From: Collinsella aerofaciens
GTDB lineage: Bacteria; Actinomycetota; Coriobacteriia; Coriobacteriales; Coriobacteriaceae
Assembly (NCBI RefSeq): GCF_005845035.1
Contig: NZ_SPFO01000010.1
Span: 1-64,000, forward strand
Direction: 5' to 3'
Length of the DNA stretch: 64,000 bases
Shown: positions 43,502 through 50,307 of the stretch, piece after piece
How the letters are laid out: the number at the start of each line of letters is the position of its first letter
Position numbering within the stretch: the stretch's first letter is position 1
Notes under the pieces: model-generated
What the model saw: only the letters and a program-made list of their open reading frames with translations
What the model was told of the DNA's origin: nothing
Databases searched by the model: none
Made by a program: the position numbers and the translations under genes

Positions 43502-44920
43502 TTAGAAGATCCGGCGCAGGTCTCCGCGGTTGAGGGCTTCGTCGAAGAGGTGCTTGAACACCACGCTGCCGTGCGGGCCGTCGTGCTCGAACTCGTTGGT
43601 CACCCAGGCATGCGAGTTGCCCACGCGGCTGAGCGTATCGAGCTGCAGGCTCGAATCCACGTACATGTCGTCGAAATACACCGCGGCCTGGAGCGGCACC
43701 TCGTTGCAGGCCAGGCGCTGCGGGTCGTAGATCTTGTCCCAGCTGGTGTCTTCCATCAGCAGGTCCATGGCGGGCTTAAACGGCTTAAGCTCGGGCATCT
43801 GCTCGAACATCCACGGGAACATGGCCTCGCCGGTAAACATGAGCGGGCGCGCGAGGGTGTCGAACTCGGCGCGGTGTGCCTTCTCTTCGGCCGCGGCCCA
43901 ACCAATGGGCATAGTGTCGCCGTCGGCGTATATGAACTCCTGAAGCGTCCAGTACAGCGGATTCGTGCGCGTGTTGGTGCGCTCGAAGGCGCGCATCAAA
44001 AAGCTGTCAGATACCGAGGCGCCGCAGGTCAGCGTGCCGTCGCCGTCAACAAAAGCGTGATCGATAATCCAATGCATGCGCTCAAAGCTCGGCTTCATGC
44101 CAAAGTCGCTGCCCATGAGCTGTAGGCGCTCGACCGTCATCGGCGAGCCGTCGGGCAGCACGGGCTTCTGAGCCTCGAGCGCATCGGCCAGGGCTGCCAC
44201 GCGCTCGACGTCAGCGGGGTAGCGGTCGTAATACTGCTGCGTCTTGGCGGCCATGCGCGGGAAGGTGTGCGCGTAGACCTCGCTGGCGCTCGCCGGCACG
44301 TGGGGGATGCCGCCGCAGGTAAAGCTCGCCGCCACGCCCTCGGGGAAGAGCGATAGATAGCTCAGCGTCAAAAAGCCGCCGTAGCTCTGGCCGAGCGTGA
44401 CCCACGGCTTGCCGCCAAAGCCCACTAGGCGCAGGTACTCAAAATCGCGCACGATGGAGCTGGCGAGGTGGCGCTTGAGGAAGTCCGCCTGCGAGCGTGC
44501 TGTATCGGCGCCGGCGGCCGTTGCGCGATCACCCAGTGCCTTGATCGTGCGTCCGTCCACGCAGCTACTGCGTCCGGTGCCGCGCTGGTCGGGAAGGACC
44601 ACGCGGAAGTGCTTGACGGCCTCCTCGATCCAGCCGTCGCTTGTGGGCGACAGCGGACGCGGGCTCTCGCCGCCGGGGCCGCCCTGCAAAAACAGGAGCA
44701 GCGGCAGATCGTCGTTGATGCGGTCGGGCGCGCAAACCACGCGGTAGAAGAGCTTGATGCTCTCGGGCGCGCCGGCGATGGGTGCCGGCATAGCGCCGCG
44801 GCGCATGGTGCTGCCGACGGCCAGGAGCATCGGCTCCAGGCCGCGCCAGTCAAGGGGGACGTCGATGCTGTGGTCCTCGACGTAAAGGCCGGGGACGTGG
44901 TACGAAGTGATGAGGGCCAT
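43502..44920 (-). CDS. Proline iminopeptidase-like alpha/beta hydrolase
   Basis: 472 residues of the S33 family, which removes N-terminal proline (or other residues) from peptides. The oxyanion region is QGGPGGESPRP (about 79-89), with DQRGTGRSS (111-119), the nucleophile S179 in GQSYGG, and the late acid and histidine in the C-terminal part (SHAWVTNEFEHDGPHGS). I chose ATG 44920 with GGAAG upstream. It lies between proB and proA on the opposite strand and its 5' end faces proA, so the two share a 112-base control region. Confidence 0.85.
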   Translation of the reverse strand: MALITSYHVPGLYVEDHSIDVPLDWRGLEPMLLAVGSTMRRGAMPAPIAGAPESIKLFYRVVCAPDRINDDLPLLLFLQGGPGGESPRPLSPTSDGWIEEAVKHFRVVLPDQRGTGRSSCVDGRTIKALGDRATAAGADTARSQADFLKRHLASSIVRDFEYLRLVGFGGKPWVTLGQSYGGFLTLSYLSLFPEGVAASFTCGGIPHVPASASEVYAHTFPRMAAKTQQYYDRYPADVERVAALADALEAQKPVLPDGSPMTVERLQLMGSDFGMKPSFERMHWIIDHAFVDGDGTLTCGASVSDSFLMRAFERTNTRTNPLYWTLQEFIYADGDTMPIGWAAAEEKAHRAEFDTLARPLMFTGEAMFPWMFEQMPELKPFKPAMDLLMEDTSWDKIYDPQRLACNEVPLQAAVYFDDMYVDSSLQLDTLSRVGNSHAWVTNEFEHDGPHGSVVFKHLFDEALNRGDLRRIF

Positions 44921-45032
44921 GTGAGTCTTCCGTTCGTTGCGGTGTTTCGGGTTGACCAATTCTACCGCCGCGGGCGAGGCCATGCGCAAATCGGCTACCA
45001 TGGTTGCAAACTTCTAGGAGAAAGGGCCGCCC

Positions 45033-46319
45033 ATGTCGGTCGATATAGCCACGTATGTCCACGATCTTGCCGTTGCCGCCAAGGCAGCGTCGGCCTCGCT
45101 TGCCACGGCGAGCGATGAGCAGCGCCAGGAGGCCGTGCGCGCCATGGCCGCAGCACTGCGCAACGGTGTCGACTCCATCGTCGCCGCCAACGAGCTCGAT
45201 ATGTCCGCCGCGCGCGATGCGGGTACCTCGGCCGGACTGCTCGATCGCCTGCTGCTGACGCCCGAGCGCGTCGAGGGCATGGCCGCCGGTTTGGAGAAGC
45301 TCGCCGAGCTGCCCGATCCCGTCGGTCGTGTACTCGATCACCGCGTGCTTTCAAGCGGCGTGGACCTGACCCGCGTGAGTGTGCCGCTGGGCCTGGTCGC
45401 TATGGTCTACGAGGCGCGCCCCAACGTGACGGCCGACGCCGCAGGCATCTGCATACGCACCGGCAACGCCTGCATTCTGCGCGGCGGTTCGCTGGCCTAT
45501 CACTCGTGCGCCATGATCGCCGAGCTGCTGGCCGATGCGCTCGAGGCCAAGGGCTTCCCGCGCGAGGCCGTGTCGATGATCGAGTCCACCGACCGCGAGG
45601 CCACTGGCGAGCTCATGAAGCTCCACGGCATTGTCGACGTACTCATTCCGCGCGGCGGTGCAGGCCTGATCCAGCGCTGCGTGCGCGAGTCGCTTGTGCC
45701 GGTGATCGAGACGGGCACGGGCAACTGCCACATCTACGTGCATGAGTCCGCCGACTTTGATAAGGCGCTCAACATTATCGTTAATGCCAAGACCCAGCGT
45801 GTAGGCGTGTGCAATGCCGCCGAGTCGCTGCTGGTCGACCATGCTGTGGCCGATGCGTTTTTGCCTGCGGTCGTTGCCGTGCTGCACGACCACGGCGTGC
45901 TCATTCACGGCGACGAGGCCACGTGCGCCGCGTGCGCCGACGCCGGCTTTGTGGAGGGCGATGACTACGTCGCCGCGACTGAGGAGGACTGGGGTCGCGA
46001 GTACCTGGCGCTCGAGATGAGCGTGAAAGTCGTGGCAAACGAGGACCAGGCCATCGCACACATCAATCGCTACGGCACGATGCACTCCGAGGCCATCGTT
46101 GCCGAGGACACGGACGCTTGCGAGCGCTTCCTGGATGCGGTCGATGCCTCGGCCGTATACTCCAACGCCAGCACTCGCTTCACTGACGGCGGCGAGTTTG
46201 GCTTGGGCGCCGAGATCGGTATCTCGACCCAAAAACTCCACGCCCGTGGCCCCTTTGCCGCCGAGGCCCTCACCACCTACAAATACAAGCTCCGCGGCAC
46301 CGGCCAGGTCCGCCCCTAA
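45033..46319 (+). CDS. proA: Gamma-glutamyl phosphate reductase
   Basis: 428 residues. It reduces glutamyl-5-phosphate to the semialdehyde with NADPH, the second step of proline synthesis. An ALDH-fold protein with VSVPLGLVAMVYEARPNVTADAAG, LRGGSLAYHS, IVDVLIPRGGAGLIQ, and the catalytic cysteine C260 in RVGVCNAAESLLV. AGGAGAAAGGG precedes ATG 45033. The usual proBA pair is split here by the peptidase gene. Confidence 0.95.
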   Translation: MSVDIATYVHDLAVAAKAASASLATASDEQRQEAVRAMAAALRNGVDSIVAANELDMSAARDAGTSAGLLDRLLLTPERVEGMAAGLEKLAELPDPVGRVLDHRVLSSGVDLTRVSVPLGLVAMVYEARPNVTADAAGICIRTGNACILRGGSLAYHSCAMIAELLADALEAKGFPREAVSMIESTDREATGELMKLHGIVDVLIPRGGAGLIQRCVRESLVPVIETGTGNCHIYVHESADFDKALNIIVNAKTQRVGVCNAAESLLVDHAVADAFLPAVVAVLHDHGVLIHGDEATCAACADAGFVEGDDYVAATEEDWGREYLALEMSVKVVANEDQAIAHINRYGTMHSEAIVAEDTDACERFLDAVDASAVYSNASTRFTDGGEFGLGAEIGISTQKLHARGPFAAEALTTYKYKLRGTGQVRP

Positions 46320-46334
46320 ACTCCTCGTAAACGA

Positions 46335-46374
46335 AAACCACCACAAAGGTGCCTGTCTCCTTTGTGATGGTTTT
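46335..46374. repeat. REP hairpin family A, copy 6
   Basis: AAACCACCACAAAGG - tgcctgtct - CCTTTGTGATGGTTTTA between the convergent proA and HD-hydrolase genes; one stem mismatch. Confidence 0.85.
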
Positions 46375-46389
46375 AGGTAGCGTGGGCGG

Positions 46390-46989
46390 TTAGGCCTGGA
46401 AGGTATCGCGGTCGGGGGCGAAGGACTGCATGGCCGCGATGGTGCGGTCAAAGAGCTCGGGGAGCTCCCAGCCCAACATCTCGGCGCCCTGCGAAATCAC
46501 GTCGCGCGAGCAGCCGGCGGCAAAACGCTTGTCCTTGAACTTCTTCTTGAGCGACTTGGTCGTAAAGTCCATAACGCTCTTGCTCGGGCGCATGATGACT
46601 GCAGCGCCGATCAGGCCGGTGAGCTCATCGCAGGCAAACAGGATCTTTTCCATCTGCAGCTCGGGCTTGGGCAGCGAGGTGTTGAAGTCGGACGTGTGCG
46701 TCTGGATGGCGCGAATGAGCTCGGGAGACGCACCATCGCCCTCAAGAATCTCGGCAGCATAGATGGTGTGGTTCATGGGGTCGTCCTCATGCTCCTCCCA
46801 ATCCAGGTCGTGCAGCAGACCGACGATGCCCCAAAACTCCTCGTTCTCGGGGTCGAACTCGCGCGCAAAGTAGCGCATAGTGCCCTCGACCGTCTCGCCA
46901 TGGGTGATGTGGAACGGGTCCTTGTTGTGCTCGTTGAGCAGTTCGAACGCGCGGTCGCGGGTGATTCCGGCGGTAAGCGGCTCTGCCAT
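46390..46989 (-). CDS. HD-domain hydrolase
   Basis: 199 residues with an HD phosphohydrolase metal site: H30 (ITHGETV), H60-D61 (GLLHDLDW), H74 (MNHTIYAAEIL), and an H-T-S segment (IQTHTSDFNT). HD proteins hydrolyse nucleotides or phosphomonoesters; the substrate is not known for this one. GGAG upstream of ATG 46989. A single gene bracketed by two REP hairpins. Confidence 0.82.
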   Translation of the reverse strand: MAEPLTAGITRDRAFELLNEHNKDPFHITHGETVEGTMRYFAREFDPENEEFWGIVGLLHDLDWEEHEDDPMNHTIYAAEILEGDGASPELIRAIQTHTSDFNTSLPKPELQMEKILFACDELTGLIGAAVIMRPSKSVMDFTTKSLKKKFKDKRFAAGCSRDVISQGAEMLGWELPELFDRTIAAMQSFAPDRDTFQA

Positions 46990-47043
46990 AGGAGACTCCT
47001 TGTGCTCGTGGGTATCGATAAGAATGAATACTACTAGAACAAG

Positions 47044-47084
47044 AAAACCACCACAAAGGTGCCTGTCCCCTTTGCGGTGGTTTT
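47044..47084. repeat. REP hairpin family A, copy 7
   Basis: AAAACCACCACAAAGG - tgcctgtcc - CCTTTGCGGTGGTTTTG, just behind the CarD stop (minus strand) and before the HD gene's 5' end. Confidence 0.85.
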
Positions 47085-47096
47085 GGCGCGGATGGG

Positions 47097-47582
47097 TTAG
47101 TTGAGGGCGGCTTGGGCTAGGCGGGCTTCGGCGGCCTCCTCGGTGACGCCCAAGGCCACGGCGAACTCCTCGATGGAGCGGCGCTTGGCCTCCTTGAGTA
47201 CGCGCATGTAGTAGGAGCTGGGCTTTTTATCAGCTTCCTCGGCCTGGCGAATGCGGTGCATCATGGTCTTTGCCACGCGGACCGTCTCGGGCGCGCCCAG
47301 CTTGAGCTGCTGCTTAAAGTGCGTCTCCTCAAGTGAGCTGTTGCGCTCGGTAAAAGTGTCGCACTCCAGCTCGTCATAGTGGCTCAGCAGGTGCTCGGCA
47401 TCTTGCTGAGAGATGGCGGCGTGCAAACGGTCGGCCTGCGCCACGGGGTACATGAGGATCGTCTGCGCATGTCCCTGCTTGGTCTCGAGCAACAGCATGG
47501 GCTGCGGTGTGTCGTCCCTAAAACCGACGACGGTGCAGACTCCCTGACCCGGATGAATGACGTGTTGACCGATTGAGAACAT
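47097..47582 (-). CDS. CarD family transcriptional regulator
   Basis: 161 residues. The N-terminal Tudor-like RNA-polymerase-interacting domain (FSIGQHVIHPGQGVCTVVGF) is typical of CarD/CdnL. It is followed by a helical DNA-binding part (LKEAKRRSIEEFAVALGVTEEAAEARLAQA). CarD proteins bind the polymerase beta subunit and stabilise open complexes, often at rRNA promoters. GGAGGTAGC precedes the ATG. It is a single gene divergent from argS. Confidence 0.9.
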   Translation of the reverse strand: MFSIGQHVIHPGQGVCTVVGFRDDTPQPMLLLETKQGHAQTILMYPVAQADRLHAAISQQDAEHLLSHYDELECDTFTERNSSLEETHFKQQLKLGAPETVRVAKTMMHRIRQAEEADKKPSSYYMRVLKEAKRRSIEEFAVALGVTEEAAEARLAQAALN

Positions 47583-47924
47583 GCTACCTCCAACTTATAC
47601 GAATTTACGTATGTCTAGAATAACACGCTGACGTGCGCAAACCCTTACTTTATGCAGGAAAAGCACACAACTCTGATAGGTAAGAGTATTCGATAACAGG
47701 CGCAGCTCATTCACACCTTTATACATTTTTAACGCCTGCATAATCTGCAGGCAGACTGGCATCTTTGAGTGACTCCATACAAGCTGTAGTCAATTTTGTG
47801 CATATGCAATATCGATTGGCTTTACCCTGCGACAGTGCCCGTCGCTTGTGATAGAGTGCTACAAACTCTGGCTTTTGCCCTACGAGTGACCAAGAGCTCG
47901 GGGGCTTTAACACAAGGAGGACCT
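47583..47924. other. Intergenic region between carD and argS
   Basis: No gene. An AT-rich stretch that contains a perfect 7-bp inverted repeat GCCTGCA-taatc-TGCAGGC (47734-47752), not followed by a T-run on either strand, hence perhaps an operator. The argS ribosome binding site AAGGAGG is at the right end. I could not fix the promoters. Confidence 0.5.
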
Positions 47925-49778
47925 ATGCCCGAGAAGATTGAAGAGCTGGTACGCGCTGCGCTTGCTGCGGCCCAGGAGGCCGGCGACTTTTCCGCATTTG
48001 AACTTGACGATTGCGCCATCGAGCGACCGGCTGACACTTCTCATGGCGAGTGGACCTCTACCATGGCCCTGAAGTCCGCCAAGCTGGCCCATTGCGCCCC
48101 GCGCAAGATCGCCGAGGCCATCGTTGCCCATATGCCCGAGGACCCCGCGATCGAGAAGGTCGAGATCGCAGGCCCCGGCTTCATCAACTTCTACCTCTCC
48201 GTTGCCGTCAAGAATGCCATCTTTGGCGAGGCCCGCGAGAAGGGCATGGACTTCGCTAAGTCCAACGTCGGTGGTGGCCTGAAGACCCAGGTCGAGTTCG
48301 TTTCCGCTAACCCTGTCGGCCCCATGCACATCGGCCACGGCCGCTGGGCCGCTCTGGGCGACTCGCTCTGCCGCGTCATGGACCACGCCGGTTACGACAT
48401 CCAGCGTGAGTTCTACATCAACGACCACGGCTCTCAGATGAACACCTTCGGCAACTCCATCAGCACGCGCTATATGCAGCTTGCCGACATCATCGCCAAG
48501 CAGGGCGTGGATATCGACGAGGCTCACAAGCTTCTGATCGCCGACCGCGACGCCTTTGTTGCCGACGAGGGCGACGAGCACCCCGAGACCCATCCGTATC
48601 AGGACAACTTTGCCGAGACTCTGGGCAAGGACTCCTACGGCGGCGACTACATCATCGACGAGGCTGCCGAGTTCTGGCGCACCGACGGCGATAAGTGGGT
48701 CAACGCCGATCCGCAGGAGCGCATGGAGAGCTTCCGCGAGCGCGGCTACGTAAAGATGGTCGACAACATGCGCGACCTTTGCCACGCCGTTAACTGCGAC
48801 TTCGATCGTTGGTTCTCCGAGCGCTCCCTGTACGTGAAGGATACCGAGGGCGAGACCGCCGGCACCTCCGCCGTCGACCGCGCTTTTGAGAAGCTCGACA
48901 AGATGGGCTACCTCTACACCAAGGACGGCGCCCTGTGGTTCCGCTCCACCGACCTGGGCGACGACAAGGACCGCGTCCTGATCAAGTCCGACGGCGAGTA
49001 CACCTACTTCGCCTCCGACGTTGCCTATCACTGGGATAAGTTCCAGCGCGTCGACCACGTCATCGACATCTGGGGCGCCGACCACCACGGCTACATCGAG
49101 CGCGTCCGCTGCGTCTGCGACGCTCTGGGTTACCCCGGCAAGTTTGAGGTTCTGCTGGGCCAGCTCGTCAACCTGCTGCGCAACGGCAAGCCCGTCCGTA
49201 TGTCCAAGCGCAAGGGCACCATGGTGACCCTGCAGGAGCTCGTCGACGAGGTCGGCTCCGACGCCGCTCGTTACACGCTCATCTCCAAGAGCTCCAACCA
49301 GATGGTCGACTTCGATATCGAGGCTGTTAAGAAGCGCGACAACTCCAACCCGGTCTATTACGTGCAGTATGCTCACGCCCGCGTGTGCTCCATCCTGCGC
49401 CGTGCCGCTGACGTTACGCCCGAGCAGGCTGACGAGATGGGCATGAAGGCCGTCGCCGCGAAGGCCATCGGTGAGAACGTCGATTACTCGCTGCTGACCG
49501 ACCCGACCGAGCTCTCCCTTTCGCGTAAGCTCAACGAGCTCACCGACCTCATCGCCAGCTGCGCTCGCGACCGCGCTCCGTTCCGTCTGACGCACTTTGC
49601 CGAGGAGCTCGCCGGCGACTTCCACAGCTTCTATGCTGCCTGCCAGGTGCTGCCGAGCGAGGGCCGTCCCGTCGACCCCGAGCTTTCGCGTGCCCGTCTG
49701 GCCGCTTGCGACGCCGTCCGCGTAACACTCGCCCTGGTGCTCACCCTCGTTGGTGTCTCCGCTCCCGAGCAGATGTAA
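47925..49778 (+). CDS. argS: Arginyl-tRNA synthetase
   Basis: 617 residues. It charges tRNA-Arg. The N-terminal Add-1 domain is followed by VEFVSANPVGPMHIGHGRWAALGD with HIGH at 135-138. The KMSKS-equivalent reads RMSKRKGTMVTL. The DALR anticodon-binding domain closes the protein (ARDRAPFRLTHFAEELAGDFHSFY...). I chose ATG 47925 behind AAGGAGG; the longest frame adds 43 implausible residues. Codon use is strongly biased to C-ending codons, as expected of a highly expressed gene. Confidence 0.96.
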   Translation: MPEKIEELVRAALAAAQEAGDFSAFELDDCAIERPADTSHGEWTSTMALKSAKLAHCAPRKIAEAIVAHMPEDPAIEKVEIAGPGFINFYLSVAVKNAIFGEAREKGMDFAKSNVGGGLKTQVEFVSANPVGPMHIGHGRWAALGDSLCRVMDHAGYDIQREFYINDHGSQMNTFGNSISTRYMQLADIIAKQGVDIDEAHKLLIADRDAFVADEGDEHPETHPYQDNFAETLGKDSYGGDYIIDEAAEFWRTDGDKWVNADPQERMESFRERGYVKMVDNMRDLCHAVNCDFDRWFSERSLYVKDTEGETAGTSAVDRAFEKLDKMGYLYTKDGALWFRSTDLGDDKDRVLIKSDGEYTYFASDVAYHWDKFQRVDHVIDIWGADHHGYIERVRCVCDALGYPGKFEVLLGQLVNLLRNGKPVRMSKRKGTMVTLQELVDEVGSDAARYTLISKSSNQMVDFDIEAVKKRDNSNPVYYVQYAHARVCSILRRAADVTPEQADEMGMKAVAAKAIGENVDYSLLTDPTELSLSRKLNELTDLIASCARDRAPFRLTHFAEELAGDFHSFYAACQVLPSEGRPVDPELSRARLAACDAVRVTLALVLTLVGVSAPEQM

Positions 49779-49823
49779 GCTACGGGTCATTTGACCGCGC
49801 AGGTTTGGTTTAACTGAGCCTTG

Positions 49824-49857
49824 AAAGCCCGATCTCCCACGGAGGTCGGGCTTTTTT
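49824..49857 (+). terminator. Rho-independent terminator of argS
   Basis: AAGCCCGATCTCC - cac - GGAGGTCGGGCTT followed by TTTT, about 45 bases after the argS stop. Confidence 0.92.
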
Positions 49858-49901
49858 GCAAACGCCGACGTATTGACGAATTTGGAACTGCTGGAAATAC
49901 G

Positions 49902-50051
49902 AAACTATGTCGGTTTACTACGATGAATTGAGGTATTCCAACCACGCCGGCTTTTCGCTAAAAAGTGCAAGGCATCTACCTGCGGTTTTAGTTCAACAAG
50001 TTTCGGAGTGGTCGCGGTTGAGCGATTCATCGTAGTAAACCGCCATAGTTT
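49902..50051. repeat. 150-bp inverted-repeat element, copy 3 (variant ends)
   Basis: The outermost 27 bases on each side are inverted repeats with one mismatch (start AAACTATGTCGGTTTAC; end GTAAACCGCCATAGTTT). Read on the minus strand its centre contains AAAACCGCAGGT and, further on, GGCGTGGTTGG. Both are also found in the 123-bp elements at 24090 and 27113 in the same order, although the end repeats are unrelated to theirs. Confidence 0.65.
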
Positions 50052-50135
50052 TGGCGGAGGCAGTCAGATTTGTGGGTGTTAAACCAAAGAGTGTCCCTTT
50101 TGACTAGTCGTTTAAGAACGTCCCCAATGACTAAG

Positions 50136-50163
50136 TTGCAGGTGGCGGCGGTTGTGTTACACT
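50136..50163 (+). promoter_or_regulatory. Probable rho promoter
   Basis: TTGCAG, 16-base spacer, TACACT, about 145 bases before the rho start. Confidence 0.45.
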
Positions 50164-50307
50164 AACGCTGCGTATATGACGCAAATATCTCGATACAGAT
50201 CAATGATGTCCGTCGGTATTTGACGGAGCTAGACTGTTTAGCCGCCCTGAAGGTTTATGCAGGGAGCATGTGATCACAGGGCTTGAAAAGAAAGTTGAGC
50301 AAACACT

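Larger units (their letters stand above)
49858..50307. other. Intergenic region and rho leader
   Basis: No gene. It holds an inverted-repeat element (49902-50051), a REP-like unit GAACGTCCCCAATGACTAAG near 50117-50136, the probable rho promoter and a ~140-base leader. The leader has a CCGTCggtatttGACGG hairpin (50210-50226) and a longer-range pairing GCCCTG/CAGGGC. Confidence 0.6.

Noticed and set aside
47907..49790. 627-codon open frame antisense to argS
   Set aside because: Shadow of the strongly biased argS codons; the sense protein is an unmistakable ArgS.
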